From Gemmobacter sp034519525 (GTDB lineage Bacteria; Pseudomonadota; Alphaproteobacteria; Rhodobacterales; Rhodobacteraceae): a DNA stretch of 64,000 nucleotides. Shown one piece after another: positions 43,743 through 53,532 of the stretch (position 1 is the stretch's first letter; every line of letters starts with the position of its first letter). The position numbers were made by a program, and so were the translations under genes. The DNA lies in contig JAXHOJ010000051.1 in assembly GCA_034519525.1 (NCBI GenBank), positions 62,001-126,000 on the forward strand, read 5' to 3'. The notes beneath the pieces were generated by a model, which was not told the origin of the DNA, ran no database searches, and saw only the letters and a list, made by a program, of their open reading frames with translations.

Positions 43743-45323
43743 GCGTTCTTTCGGTCGAAAACCTGAACATCCGCTTCCGGCAGGACGGGCGCGTTGTTCA
43801 TGCGGTGAAGGGTGTCAGCTTCACGGTGGGCAAGGGCGAAACCGTGGCGCTTGTGGGGGAAAGCGGATCGGGCAAATCTGTCACCGCGCTGTCGACCGTG
43901 GCGCTGTGGCCGAGATTCGGCGCAGATTGACGGGTCGGTGGTCTATAACGGCACCCAGATGATCGGCGCGCCGGAACCCGATCTGCGGCGCATCCGGGGC
44001 AATGACATCAGCTTTATCTTTCAGGAGCCGATGACCAGCCTGAACCCGTTGCACACGATCGAAAAGCAGCTGGGCGAAAGCCTGGCGCTGCATCAGGGCC
44101 TGAAGGGGGATGCCGCGCGGGCGCGGATTCTGGAACTGCTGGTGAAAGTGGGGATCCGCGATCCCGAAAGCCGGCTGACCGCCTATCCGCACGAACTGTC
44201 TGGCGGGCAGCGGCAAAGGGTGATGATCGCCATGGCGCTGGCCAATGGGCCGGAGCTGCTGATCGCGGATGAACCGACCACGGCGCTGGATGTCACCATT
44301 CAGGCGCAGATCCTGGATCTGCTGGCCGATCTGAAGGCGCGCGAAGGGTTGAGCCTTTTGTTCATTACCCATGATCTGGGCATCGTGCGCCGCATTGCCG
44401 ACCGGGTCTGCGTGATGAAGGATGGCGAGATCGTCGAACAGGGGCCTGCGGCCGGACTGTTCGCCCATCCGCAGCATCCCTATACGCAAAAGCTTTTGGC
44501 GGCGGAACCGAAGGGGCGGCCCGATGTGGTGGCGGCGGATGCGCCGGAAATCCTGCGCGCCGATCATTTGAAAGTGTGGTTCCCGATCAAGACCGGGCTG
44601 ATGCGCCGCGTCACCGGCCATGTGAAGGCGGTGAACGATGCCAGCTTTACCCTGCGCGCCGGGGAAACGCTGGGCATCGTGGGCGAAAGCGGATCGGGCA
44701 AGACCACACTGGCGCTGGCCATCCTGCGGCTGATCGGATCGGAAGGCGCGATCAGCTTCATGGGGCAGCGGATCGACGGCTGGCGCGCGGGGCAGCTGCG
44801 TGACCTGCGGCGCGACATGCAGATCGTGTTCCAGGATCCCTTCGGCTCGCTGTCGCCGCGCATGACCGTGGAGCAGATCATTGCCGAAGGGCTGGGTGTG
44901 CATGGCGTGCAGCCCGGGCAGGATCCGCGGCAGATGGTGGCCGATATCATGACCGAGGTGGGGTTGGACCCGGCGGCGATGGGGCGCTATCCGCATGAAT
45001 TTTCGGGCGGCCAGCGCCAGCGCATCGCCATTGCCCGCGCCATGATCCTGCGCCCCAAGCTTGTGGTGCTGGACGAGCCAACCTCGGCGCTGGATATGAC
45101 GGTGCAGGTGCAGATCGTCGATCTGCTGCGCGGGTTGCAGCAGAAATACGGGCTGGCCTATCTGTTCATCAGCCATGACCTGCGGGTTGTCCGCGCGCTG
45201 TCGCACAAGGTGCTGGTCATGCGGAACGGCGATGTGGTGGAAGCGGGCGAGGGGGCTGCGGTCTTTGGCGCGCCGACCAGCGATTATACGAAAACCCTGA
45301 TGGCTGCGGCCTTCGGCGGCTGA
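43739..45323 (+). pseudogene. yejF: ABC transporter ATPase YejF (two fused ATPases), one frameshift
   Basis: YejF carries two nucleotide-binding domains in one chain. The first Walker A (VGESGSGKSVTAL) is in the starting frame, which stops after 63 residues. From about 43913 the homology continues in another frame (AQIDGSVVYNGTQM), with signatures LSGGQRQRVMIAMAL and LLIADEPTTALD, then a second Walker A VGESGSGKTTLAL, FSGGQRQRIAIARAM and LVVLDEPTSALD. One extra base between CCG and GATTCG explains the shift. Complete otherwise, about 527 aa. Given the same kind of damage in yejA and in essential genes, an indel error is likely. Confidence 0.88.
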
Positions 45324-45332
45324 GGACGATTG

Positions 45333-46559
45333 ATGAAGATCCTGTTTGTTCACCAGAATTTTCCGGGGCAGTTTCTGCATCTGGCGCCCGCCCTGCAGGC
45401 GCGCGGGCATGAATGTCTGGCGCTGACCGATGCCAGCAACAACCGCTCTTCCGCCATTCCGGTGCTGAAATACAAGCACGAATCCCCTGCGCCCGATCCG
45501 GCGGCCTGCCGGCTGGGCCGCAACTTCACCCAGATGAGCGACCGGGGCGTGACCGTGGCCCGCGCGGCGCTGCAGCTGCGGCAGAAGGGCTATGTGCCCG
45601 ATGTGATCTTTGGCCATTCCGGCTGGGGCGAGCCGCTGTTCCTGAAGGAAATCTGGCCCGAGGCCAAGCTGCTGGTCTATAGCGAATTCTATTACAAGGG
45701 CCGGGGCGCCGATGTGGGGTTCGACCCTGAATTCGACAAGCCTTCGTTCGATCAGGTGATGATCGCGCAGGGCCGGGCGGCCCATCTGGGGCAGGCGCTG
45801 ATCCATGCCGATGCGGGCCTGTCCCCCACCAGGTGGCAGGTCAGCACCCATCCGCCCGCGCTGCGCGAGCGGATCGAGGTGATCTTCGATGGCGTGGATA
45901 CCGAGGTGATGAAGCCTGATGCCGCGGCCAGCGTCACCCTGCCGAATGGTCAGGTGATCCGCGCGGGCGACGAGGTTCTGACCTTCGTGAACCGCAATCT
46001 GGAACCCTATCGCGGCTATCACAGCTTCATGCGCGCCCTGCCGGCCATCATGGCGGAACGACCGCAGGCGCAGGTGGTGATCGTGGGGGGGGATGATGTC
46101 AGCTATGGCCGTGCCCCCGCCAAGGGCCAGACCTGGAAAGAGATTTTCCTGAACGAAGTGCGCGACCGGATCGACCTGAACCGCGTGCATTTCATGGGCA
46201 AGGTGCCTTACCCCACCTTCGTTGCGCTGATGCAGATCAGCCGGGTTCATGCCTATCTCACCTATCCCTTCGTGCTCAGCTGGTCGATGCTGGAGGCGAT
46301 GAGCGCGGGCTGTCTGGTGATCGGATCACGCACCCCGCCGGTGCAGGAGCTGATCGAGGATGGCGTGAACGGGCGGCTGGTCGATTTCTTCGACGTTGAA
46401 GGCTGGGCCAAGCTGGTGACCAAGGCGCTGGCCCGCCCCGAGCGTTTCAATGATCTGCGCCGGGCGGCGCGGGAGACCATCGTGCAGAATTACGATCTGA
46501 AAACCGTCTGCCTGCCGCGCATGGTGGATTGGGTGGAAAGTTTCGGCCCCTCCACCTGA
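45333..46559 (+). CDS. glycosyltransferase, GT4 family
   Basis: A 408-aa GT-B fold enzyme. The N-terminal Rossmann domain starts MKILFVHQNFPGQFLHLAPALQARGHE, a form common to a group of bacterial GT4 proteins. The C-terminal donor-binding domain has VNRNLEPYRGYHSFMRALP, VVIVGGDDVSYG and the ExxxxxE-type region LSWSMLEAMSAGCLVIGS. Donor and acceptor are unknown; cell-surface polysaccharide synthesis is the usual role. The ATG was chosen over an upstream TTG, with GAGGA 6 nt upstream. It follows yejF by 9 bp and may be co-transcribed. Confidence 0.88.
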   Translation: MKILFVHQNFPGQFLHLAPALQARGHECLALTDASNNRSSAIPVLKYKHESPAPDPAACRLGRNFTQMSDRGVTVARAALQLRQKGYVPDVIFGHSGWGEPLFLKEIWPEAKLLVYSEFYYKGRGADVGFDPEFDKPSFDQVMIAQGRAAHLGQALIHADAGLSPTRWQVSTHPPALRERIEVIFDGVDTEVMKPDAAASVTLPNGQVIRAGDEVLTFVNRNLEPYRGYHSFMRALPAIMAERPQAQVVIVGGDDVSYGRAPAKGQTWKEIFLNEVRDRIDLNRVHFMGKVPYPTFVALMQISRVHAYLTYPFVLSWSMLEAMSAGCLVIGSRTPPVQELIEDGVNGRLVDFFDVEGWAKLVTKALARPERFNDLRRAARETIVQNYDLKTVCLPRMVDWVESFGPST

Positions 46560-46617
46560 TCGGGGCCTGATCGGGGCAGGCCGGTCAACCCGGCCCGTCC
46601 CACAGGCTATGGCGGTG

Positions 46618-47481
46618 TCACCTCAGCTCGAACTTGTTCTTCTTGCCCTGCCAGGGAAACAGCGCGCCGCCCCCCAGACATTCGCCTGCAAAATCCTTGG
46701 CGATCCAGACATGGCCTTCGAATGTGTCGACGCGGAATTCCTCGCCCGGAAGAAGTGCCGCATATTCGACGGGCCTTCCCCGGAAATCGAGCCAGTAGAC
46801 CGAAACCGCGCGATCGGATTTGTTCATGAACCGCGCCTTGGCCGCAAGCGCCGATGGGCCGGAGGCGAATTGCCCCCAGGCCGGGCATCCCTTGCCAAAC
46901 CGGGCGGCATCGCTTTCTGTCGGCGGACGGGCGGCATCCTTTGGCCAGACTCGCACCGCGGGGGGCACGGATTTGCCGCCGGTGCCATTTTCGGCCAAGG
47001 GGCGTGCCTTGGGCCGCAGGCCGCCATTGGCGTGACATTCCCCGACCTTCAGCAGCGCCGCCGCCGAACCAGCCAGACTGAGCCGCTGCACCGACATGGT
47101 ATCGGGCTGCAGTGCCAGCTTGCTGCCGTTGCGCAAGCTGCGCAGCGCCTCGTCTGACAGGAACCAGATCATCTGGTCGCCGCCGTCATAAAGCGTGCCC
47201 TTGAACTTTGCGCCGTCAATCTGCAGCGTGCCGCGCAGTTCATCCTTGGGGGCCGCGCCGGGCACAGCTAGCGCCCAGCCTTCCTGGCTGTATTCCACCG
47301 CGATCTGTGGCGATGCGCCCTGCGGTGTGGCACCGCAGCGCAGGAAACGGGCCCCCTCGCTGATGGAATAGACCTGCCAGCCGCGCGTTTCATCATAGGC
47401 CCTGCGATCCTGCGCAGCTGCGGCCCCGGCCAGCATCAGCGCAAGGGCCGCCCCGGCCAGCGGTGCCAGATACAGGTTCAT
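46618..47481 (-). CDS. secreted protein with VHL-like beta domain
   Basis: A 287-aa protein with a signal peptide (LAPLAGAALALMLAGAAAA-Q). The last 60 residues match the beta domain of the von Hippel-Lindau protein: NKSDRAVSVYWLDFRGRPVE, then YAALLPGEEF, VDTFEGHVWIAKD. The human domain has the same order NRS-PR-V---WL-F-G-P--Y--L-PG---R--SY-GH-W-F. The first 200 residues are unassigned. In human pVHL this surface binds hydroxyproline peptides; bacterial secreted versions are known but their ligand is not. ATG 47481 was chosen by spacing from GGGGAGG. Convergent with the glycosyltransferase. Confidence 0.8.
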   Translation of the reverse strand: MNLYLAPLAGAALALMLAGAAAAQDRRAYDETRGWQVYSISEGARFLRCGATPQGASPQIAVEYSQEGWALAVPGAAPKDELRGTLQIDGAKFKGTLYDGGDQMIWFLSDEALRSLRNGSKLALQPDTMSVQRLSLAGSAAALLKVGECHANGGLRPKARPLAENGTGGKSVPPAVRVWPKDAARPPTESDAARFGKGCPAWGQFASGPSALAAKARFMNKSDRAVSVYWLDFRGRPVEYAALLPGEEFRVDTFEGHVWIAKDFAGECLGGGALFPWQGKKNKFELR

Positions 47482-47582
47482 CGTCATCCTCCCCACCCGG
47501 GCAAGCCTTGCCCCGGCACCAGATTGGCGCGCAAAACGCGCCGAGGCAATGCGCTGATCGCGCGGGGGCAGGGCCTGCGGTT

Positions 47583-48938
47583 TCAGATCGCTGCGGAATG
47601 TTGCGCCTTTGTCTGGTCATAGACATCGAAGGCGCGGGCGATCATCCGCGTCAGCGGCCGGGCCGCAGGCGGGATGGCCAAGCCAGCATCGGAAACTGTG
47701 ACCATGTTCCCGAATTGCGCCTGCGCCTTTCCAAACATCCCCGCCAGCTGCGCGGGTGTCACCTCGAAATCGCGGATCAGTTCGGCTGTTTCCACCCGAA
47801 AATCACACATCAACGCCTCGATGATGCGGCCGCGCAGCAGATCTTCCGGGGTGAAGACATGGCCGCGATGGGTGGTAAACTTCCCGGCGCGCACGGCGCG
47901 GGTGTAATCTGCGGTCCCCGAGACATTCTGCGCATAGCCCTGTGGAAAGCGCGAGATCGACGAGGCGCCCAGCCCCACCAGCACAGGCGCCACATCATCG
48001 GTATAGCCTTGGAAGTTGCGGCGCAGATGGCCGGTGCGCGCGGCCACGGCCAGCCCGTCATCCGGTCGGGCGAAATGGTCGATCCCGATCGACTGATAGC
48101 CATCCCAGCCAAACAGATCTGACGCGGTTTCGAACAGTTTCAGCCGCTCTTGCGGGGTGGGGATGGCATCCGACGGGATCATCTGCTGGCGGCGGCTCAT
48201 CCAGGGTACATGGGCATAGCCATAAAGCGCCACCCGGTCGGGCGACAGGCTCAGCAGTTTCTGCACGGAATCGGCAATGCGGGCGCGGGTCTGATGCGGC
48301 AGCCCATAGAGGATATCGGCGTTCAGGCTTTTCACGCCGCGGTCGCGGATCATCTCCACCACATCGCGTGTCAGCTCATAGGGCTGGATACGGCCGATGG
48401 TGCGCTGGATCTCCGGGTCGAAATCCTGCACCCCGATCGAGGCGCGGTTCATCCCCGCCGCCGCCAGCGCATCAAGCCGGGGGGCATCCACCTCATCCGG
48501 GTCGATTTCCACCGAAAATTCGGCGCCATCGCCCAAGGGCACGGCGTCAAAGACCGCCCCTGCCAGATCGCGGATCAGCCCCGGCTGCAGCAATGTGGGC
48601 GTGCCCCCGCCCCAATGCAGGCGGCTGAGCGTGACACCGGGGGCCAGATGCCGCTTCAGCAGGGCGATTTCGGCCTTCAGCGTTTCCACATAGGCAATCA
48701 CCGGATCATCGGAGGATGTGCCCTGCGTGCGGCAGGCACAGAACCAGCACAGGCGCCGACAGAACGGCACATGCAGATACAGCGAAATGGCCGTTCCCGC
48801 CGGGATCGCTTCGATCCAGCCGGCGAACAGCGAAGGGCTTGCCGTGTTTCCGAAATGCGGTGCCGTCGGATAGCTTGTATACCGTGGCACACGCGCGTCA
48901 AAAAGCCCAAGCCGTGCGAGTTGCGATTCCTTGTCCAT
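47583..48938 (-). CDS. hemN: oxygen-independent coproporphyrinogen III oxidase
   Basis: A 451-aa radical-SAM enzyme of heme synthesis used when oxygen is scarce. The iron-sulfur motif is CRRLCWFCACRTQG (CxxxCxxC) following ISLYLHVPF. WGGGTPTLL and SVEIDPDEVD follow, and the HemN C-terminal domain (GLGASSISRFPQGYAQN) closes the family match. A shared FNR box lies between this gene and fnrL, so it should be induced by FnrL in low oxygen. Confidence 0.96.
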   Translation of the reverse strand: MDKESQLARLGLFDARVPRYTSYPTAPHFGNTASPSLFAGWIEAIPAGTAISLYLHVPFCRRLCWFCACRTQGTSSDDPVIAYVETLKAEIALLKRHLAPGVTLSRLHWGGGTPTLLQPGLIRDLAGAVFDAVPLGDGAEFSVEIDPDEVDAPRLDALAAAGMNRASIGVQDFDPEIQRTIGRIQPYELTRDVVEMIRDRGVKSLNADILYGLPHQTRARIADSVQKLLSLSPDRVALYGYAHVPWMSRRQQMIPSDAIPTPQERLKLFETASDLFGWDGYQSIGIDHFARPDDGLAVAARTGHLRRNFQGYTDDVAPVLVGLGASSISRFPQGYAQNVSGTADYTRAVRAGKFTTHRGHVFTPEDLLRGRIIEALMCDFRVETAELIRDFEVTPAQLAGMFGKAQAQFGNMVTVSDAGLAIPPAARPLTRMIARAFDVYDQTKAQHSAAI

Positions 48939-48971
48939 GCGCGTAACCTAGAGATGTGCGCGCAGGAAGCC

Positions 48972-48985
48972 TTGACGTAAATCAA
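48972..48985. promoter_or_regulatory. FNR box between hemN and fnrL
   Basis: TTGACgtaaATCAA matches the FNR consensus TTGAT-N4-ATCAA at 9 of 10 fixed positions. It lies 34 bp before hemN and 14 bp before fnrL. So close to the fnrL start it would act as a repressor site for fnrL and as an activator site for hemN. Confidence 0.85.
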
Positions 48986-48998
48986 ATGGGAAACGCGA

Positions 48999-49745
48999 AT
49001 GGCCATGCAGGATATGCAACTCGCCCATCATGAATGTGGCGATTGCCCGATCCGCCACCGGGCGGTCTGTGCCCGGTGTGAAGCAGACGAGCTGACCCGG
49101 CTGGAACAGATCAAATATTACCGCAGCTATCAGGCCGGGCAAACCGTAGTCTGGTCGGGTGACCGGATGGATTTCGTGGCCTCGGTGGTCACAGGAATCG
49201 CCACGCTGACCCAAACAATGGAAGATGGCCGCCGCCAGATGGTGGGCCTTTTGCTGCCATCGGATTTCGTGGGGCGGCCGGGGCGGGCAAATGCGGCCTA
49301 TGATGTGACGGCGACCACCGATCTGGTGATGTGCTGTTTCCGCAAGAAACCCTTTGAAGACATGATGTTGTCGACCCCGCATATCGGCCAGCGCCTGCTG
49401 GAGATGACGCTGGATGAACTGGATGCCGCGCGGGAATGGATGCTGCTGCTGGGCCGCAAGACCGCGCGGGAAAAGATCGCCTCGCTGATCGCGATCATTG
49501 CGCGGCGTGATGCCACGCTGCGCCTGAAAACCCCCAAAGGTGCGCTGGTCTTCGATCTGCCGCTGACGCGCGAGGAAATGGCGGATTATCTGGGCCTGAC
49601 GCTGGAAACCGTCAGTCGCCAGATTTCGGCGCTGAAACGCGATGGGGTGATTGTGCTGGAAGGCAAGCGCCATGTCACCATCCCCGATTTCGACCGCCTG
49701 CTGGAGGAAGCGGGCGATGACAGCGATGGCGGCATGATCGGCTGA
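48999..49745 (+). CDS. fnrL: oxygen-sensing regulator FnrL
   Basis: A 248-aa Crp/Fnr-family activator. The N-terminal cysteines CGDCPIRHRAVCARC, plus a distal Cys in the effector domain, can hold a 4Fe-4S cluster that oxygen destroys. A cAMP-type effector domain is followed by a long dimer helix and an HTH with recognition helix LTLETVSRQISAL, where E-x2-S-R is the FNR specificity signature. In Rhodobacter relatives FnrL controls heme, cbb3 oxidase and photosynthesis genes. It is divergent from hemN. Confidence 0.96.
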   Translation: MAMQDMQLAHHECGDCPIRHRAVCARCEADELTRLEQIKYYRSYQAGQTVVWSGDRMDFVASVVTGIATLTQTMEDGRRQMVGLLLPSDFVGRPGRANAAYDVTATTDLVMCCFRKKPFEDMMLSTPHIGQRLLEMTLDELDAAREWMLLLGRKTAREKIASLIAIIARRDATLRLKTPKGALVFDLPLTREEMADYLGLTLETVSRQISALKRDGVIVLEGKRHVTIPDFDRLLEEAGDDSDGGMIG

Positions 49746-49765
49746 GCGTTACAGAGACCCCCGCT

Positions 49766-51967
49766 TTACAGAAAACTCTGCGGGTCGATGTCGATGGCGA
49801 TCCGCAGGTTGGCGGGCGGTTTCAGCTGGGCCACCCATTCGGCCAGCGCCGCCTGGATCGGCGCCTGCTTGTCGGCCTTCACCAGCAGCCGCACCCGATG
49901 CCGTCCGCGCACCCGTGCGATGGGGGCGGGCGCCGGGCCCCAGACCTGCGCGCCGATCCGTTGCAAGGGCCCGTCACGCCGCGCCAGTTCCGCGCCGAAA
50001 TCGAACACTGGCTGCACCTCTGGCCCTGACAGGATGATGCCCGCCATGCGGCCATAGGGCGGCACGCCCGATGCCCGCCGCTCGGCCGCTTCGGCACGCC
50101 AGAACGCCTCTTCATCGCCGCCCAGGATCGACCGGATCACCGGATGATCCGGCTGATAGGTCTGCAGCAGCGCAAGCCCCCGCCGTTCGCCGGTGCGCCC
50201 GGCCCGGCCCGCCACCTGCCGCATCAGCTGAAACGTGCGTTCGGCGGCGCGCAGGTCAGACCCCTGCAGGCCCAGATCGGCGTCGATCACCCCCACCAGC
50301 GTCAGCAGCGGAAAGTTATGCCCTTTGGCCACGATCTGCGTGCCGATGATGATTTCTGCGCCACCTGCCGCGATGCTTTCGATCTGCGCCTTCAGCGCCC
50401 GCGCCGATCCGAACAGATCGGACGACAGGATGGCAACCTTCGCCTCGGGGAACCGTTCCGCCACCTCTTCGGCCAGCCGTTCGACCCCCGGCCCCACCGG
50501 GGCCATCCGCCCCTCGACGCCGCAAGAGGGGCAGGCCACCGGCACGGGTTTGGTGGCGCCGCATTGATGGCAGACCAGCTGTTTCAGGAACCGATGTTCC
50601 ACCATCCGCGCGTCACAGTGATCGCAGCCCACCTGATGCCCGCAGGCCCGGCAGATGGTGACCGGCGCATAACCCCGCCGGTTCAGAAACAGCAGCGACT
50701 GTTCGCCAAGGGCCTGCCGCGCCGTGACCGCCTGTGCCAGCGGGTCTGATATCCAGCGATTGCCGGGCAGGCGCTGCTCGCGCATGTCGATGGCGCGCAT
50801 GTCGGGCAGTTCAGCGGTGCCGAACCGTGAACCCAGATCCAGCCGGGCATATTTGCCCTGATCGGCATTGACCCAGCTTTCCAGGCTGGGCGTGGCCGAG
50901 GCCAGCACCACCTGTGCGCCGCAGATCGCCGCGCGCAGCACGGCCATGTCACGGGCGTTGTACAGCACGCCCTCTTCCTGCTTGTAGGAGGTGTCGTGTT
51001 CCTCATCCACCACGATCAGGCCCAGATGCTGAAACGGCAGGAACAGGGCCGACCGCGCGCCGACCACCATCTGCGCCCGGCCTTCGCTGACCATCTTCCA
51101 CAGCCGCCGCCGTTCCGTCTGCGTCACGCCAGAATGCCATTCGGCGGGGCGGGCGCCAAAGCGTGCCTCCACCCGCGTCAGGAATTCCGAGGTCAGCGCG
51201 ATTTCCGGCAGCAGCACCAGCGCCTGCCGACCGTGGCGCAGACATTCGGCCACCGCCTCCAGATACACTTCGGTCTTGCCCGATCCTGTCACACCCTTCA
51301 GCAGCGTGGTGCCATAGCCGCCCTGCGCCACGGCGGCCACCAGCGCATCGGCAGCGGCCACCTGATCGCCCATCAGGGTCTTGCCATCCTTCGGGATCAG
51401 ATCGGGATAGGGCAGATCGCGCGGCGCGTCCTCTTCGGCCACCACGCCTGCCTTCACCAGCCCCTTGATGACCGATGACGAACAGGCCGCAGCTTCGGCC
51501 AGTTCGCCCAGCGTCACCGCGGCACCGCCGAAATCGCGCAGCGCCTCGATCACCCGCAGCCGGGCATCGGTCAGCCGGTTGGGCACCGGGCCGGACAGGC
51601 GATAGACGCGGCGGTGGCCCGGCGCCTCGCCCAGCCCCGGCGCACGGGTGGCCAGCCGCAGCATGGCGGGCAGGGGGGTCAGCGTGTAATCGGCGGCGCG
51701 GGACAGGAAGCTGCGCAGTTCGTCGCGCATCGGCCGGGCCTCCAGCACGCGCGACACCGGGCGCAGCTTTGCCATGTCAAAGCTGCCCTCGCCCGGGCCC
51801 CAGACGACGCCCAGCATCCGCCGTGGTCCCAGCGGCACTTCCACGAAATCGCCCGTGCCGCAGCCGCCTTCGGGCGCGCGGTAATCCAGGATGCCGGTCA
51901 GCGCCCGCCCCAGCGGTTCTGTCAGCAGCACACCGACCCGTTCACCCGCTGCGAAGATGCGATCCAC
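49766..51967 (-). CDS. priA: primosomal protein N' (replication restart helicase)
   Basis: A 733-aa PriA. The N-terminal DNA-binding domain (FAAGERVGVLLTEPLGRALTGILDYRAP) is followed by Walker A GVTGSGKTEVY, DEEHDTSYKQEEG, a zinc region with CRACGHQVGCDHC and CHQCGATKPVPVACPSCG, and helicase motifs V-VI (GTQIVAKGHNFP, QVAGRAGR). It loads DnaB at stalled forks. The start is GTG 51967, with AGAGAGG upstream; the much longer open frame beyond it runs through the divergent aldolase gene and is not real. Confidence 0.96.
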   Translation of the reverse strand: MDRIFAAGERVGVLLTEPLGRALTGILDYRAPEGGCGTGDFVEVPLGPRRMLGVVWGPGEGSFDMAKLRPVSRVLEARPMRDELRSFLSRAADYTLTPLPAMLRLATRAPGLGEAPGHRRVYRLSGPVPNRLTDARLRVIEALRDFGGAAVTLGELAEAAACSSSVIKGLVKAGVVAEEDAPRDLPYPDLIPKDGKTLMGDQVAAADALVAAVAQGGYGTTLLKGVTGSGKTEVYLEAVAECLRHGRQALVLLPEIALTSEFLTRVEARFGARPAEWHSGVTQTERRRLWKMVSEGRAQMVVGARSALFLPFQHLGLIVVDEEHDTSYKQEEGVLYNARDMAVLRAAICGAQVVLASATPSLESWVNADQGKYARLDLGSRFGTAELPDMRAIDMREQRLPGNRWISDPLAQAVTARQALGEQSLLFLNRRGYAPVTICRACGHQVGCDHCDARMVEHRFLKQLVCHQCGATKPVPVACPSCGVEGRMAPVGPGVERLAEEVAERFPEAKVAILSSDLFGSARALKAQIESIAAGGAEIIIGTQIVAKGHNFPLLTLVGVIDADLGLQGSDLRAAERTFQLMRQVAGRAGRTGERRGLALLQTYQPDHPVIRSILGGDEEAFWRAEAAERRASGVPPYGRMAGIILSGPEVQPVFDFGAELARRDGPLQRIGAQVWGPAPAPIARVRGRHRVRLLVKADKQAPIQAALAEWVAQLKPPANLRIAIDIDPQSFL

Positions 51968-52057
51968 GCCAAGCCTCTCTTTAATCTGCCACTCCTTTGG
52001 GCTAATACGACCGCGAGAGCGCCTGCAACCCTGCATCGAATACAAAGGACGACCCGG

Positions 52058-52711
52058 ATGAAATTCTTCGTCGATACCGCCGATGTCGCCGCCATTGCCG
52101 AGCTGAACGACCTCGGCATGGTGGATGGCGTGACCACCAACCCTTCGCTGATCCTGAAATCGGGTCGTGACATTCTGGAAGTCACCAAGGAAATCTGCTC
52201 GATCGTCTCCGGCCCGGTGTCGGCCGAGGTTGTGGCGCTGACCGCGGACGAGATGATTGCCGAAGGCCGCAAGCTGGCCGAGATTGCGGAAAACATCACC
52301 GTCAAGGTGCCGCTGACCTGGGATGGGCTGAAGACCTGCAAGGTTCTGTCGGCGGAAGGCCGCATGGTCAACGTCACCCTGTGCTTCAGCGCCAATCAGG
52401 CCCTGCTGGCCGCCAAGGCGGGCGCAACCTTCATTTCCCCCTTCATCGGCCGTCTGGATGACATCAACCTTGATGGCATGGATCTGATCGCGGATATCCG
52501 CCAGATCTATGACAATTATGGCTTCGACACCCAGATCCTGGCCGCCTCTGTCCGCACCGCGAACCATGTCACGCAATGCGCGCTGGTGGGCGCAGATGTG
52601 ATGACGGCACCGCCGTCGGTCATCAAATCGCTGGCCACCCATGTGCTGACCGACAAGGGGCTGGACCAGTTCATGAAGGACTGGGCGAAAACCGGGCAGA
52701 AGATCCTCTGA
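52058..52711 (+). CDS. fsa: fructose-6-phosphate aldolase / small transaldolase
   Basis: A 217-aa TIM-barrel aldolase of the short transaldolase subfamily. It begins MKFFVDTADVAAIAEL and has GVTTNPSLILKSGRD; the Schiff-base lysine is in NITVKVPLTWDGLKT, and SPFIGRLDDI follows. It either cleaves fructose 6-phosphate or acts as transaldolase; the two cannot be separated here, although alphaproteobacterial forms without another tal usually serve the pentose-phosphate pathway. AAAGGA lies upstream. Divergent from priA, a common rhodobacterial order, and followed by a terminator-like hairpin. Confidence 0.92.
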   Translation: MKFFVDTADVAAIAELNDLGMVDGVTTNPSLILKSGRDILEVTKEICSIVSGPVSAEVVALTADEMIAEGRKLAEIAENITVKVPLTWDGLKTCKVLSAEGRMVNVTLCFSANQALLAAKAGATFISPFIGRLDDINLDGMDLIADIRQIYDNYGFDTQILAASVRTANHVTQCALVGADVMTAPPSVIKSLATHVLTDKGLDQFMKDWAKTGQKIL

Positions 52712-52733
52712 TCCTGTTTTCCGACTGATGTGC

Positions 52734-52760
52734 AAAGGCCCGCGCATGGCGTGGGTCTTT
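52734..52760 (+). terminator. probable terminator after fsa
   Basis: AAAGGCCCGCGC atg GCGTGGGTCTTT forms a GC-rich stem with a 3-nt loop and two mismatches, ending in TTT, 22 bp after the fsa stop. Confidence 0.7.
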
Positions 52761-52839
52761 GTCATTTTCCTGCAAAAATTTGCGGCGCGGTGCCGGAAAG
52801 CCTGTTATCCTGACGGGAAAAGAACAACGGGCAGTAAGC

Positions 52840-53532
52840 ATGATAGAACCGGACCTGCGGGACCGCCTCATGGCGGAGCCGGAAAAGATATTGGATGATC
52901 GCGATCTGATGCGCGCCCTGATCGCCGCGAATGACCGGGTGATCGGCGACAATGTCATCGACCTGCGCGGCATGGCGCTGGATCGGCTGGAAACCCGGCT
53001 GGAACGGCTGGAGGATACCCACCGTTCGGTGATCGCCGCCGCCTATGAAAATCTGGCGGGCACCAATCTGGTGCATCGGGCGGTTCTGCAACTGCTTGAT
53101 CCGCTGAATTTCGAGGAATTCCTGAAAACCCTGTCCGGTCCGGTGGCCACCACTTTGCGCGTCGACTGCATCCGGCTGGTGCTGGAATCGGTGCAAGAGG
53201 CGGATGATCCGGCGCTGCGGCGGCTGGGTGATGTGCTTTGCGTGGCGGAACCGGGCTTTGCCGAGGCCTATCTGGGCTTTGGCCGCCGCACCCAGCCGCG
53301 CCCGGTGCTGCTGCGCCAGACGGTGCCCGGATCGGATCAGATCTATGGGGATCGCGCCGGCTGGATCCGGTCAGAGGCGGTGATGCGGCTGGATCTGGGG
53401 CCGGGCCGCCTGCCGGGGCTGCTGGTGATGGGGGCGGAAGATCCGCATCATTTCAAGCCCGCGCATGGCACCGATCTGCTGGCCTTCTTCGCCGCCGTGT
53501 TCGAACGCACCATGCGGCGCTGGCTGTCATGA
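52840..53532 (+). CDS. DUF484 family protein
   Basis: A 230-aa protein. The first half is helical (LMAEPEKILDDRDLMRALIAANDRVIGDNVIDLRG...LERLEDTHRSVIAAAYENLAGT), and the second half is a GAF-like fold ending in HGTDLLAFFAAVFERTMRRWL. Function is unknown, but DUF484 genes are regularly coupled to xerC, as here: the stop overlaps the xerC start by ATGA. That arrangement is found across proteobacteria and suggests a role near chromosome resolution. Confidence 0.9.
   Translation: MIEPDLRDRLMAEPEKILDDRDLMRALIAANDRVIGDNVIDLRGMALDRLETRLERLEDTHRSVIAAAYENLAGTNLVHRAVLQLLDPLNFEEFLKTLSGPVATTLRVDCIRLVLESVQEADDPALRRLGDVLCVAEPGFAEAYLGFGRRTQPRPVLLRQTVPGSDQIYGDRAGWIRSEAVMRLDLGPGRLPGLLVMGAEDPHHFKPAHGTDLLAFFAAVFERTMRRWLS

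Noticed and set aside
41313..46250. Two very long minus-strand frames (808 and 789 codons) across yejB/yejE and yejF/glycosyltransferase
   Set aside because: His/Gln/Arg-rich mirror translations typical of GC-rich shadows; the plus-strand genes have membrane helices and ATPase motifs.
51968..52765. N-terminal extension of priA through the fsa region
   Set aside because: The extension is antisense to fsa; the GTG at 51967 with AGAGAGG gives the family-typical start.
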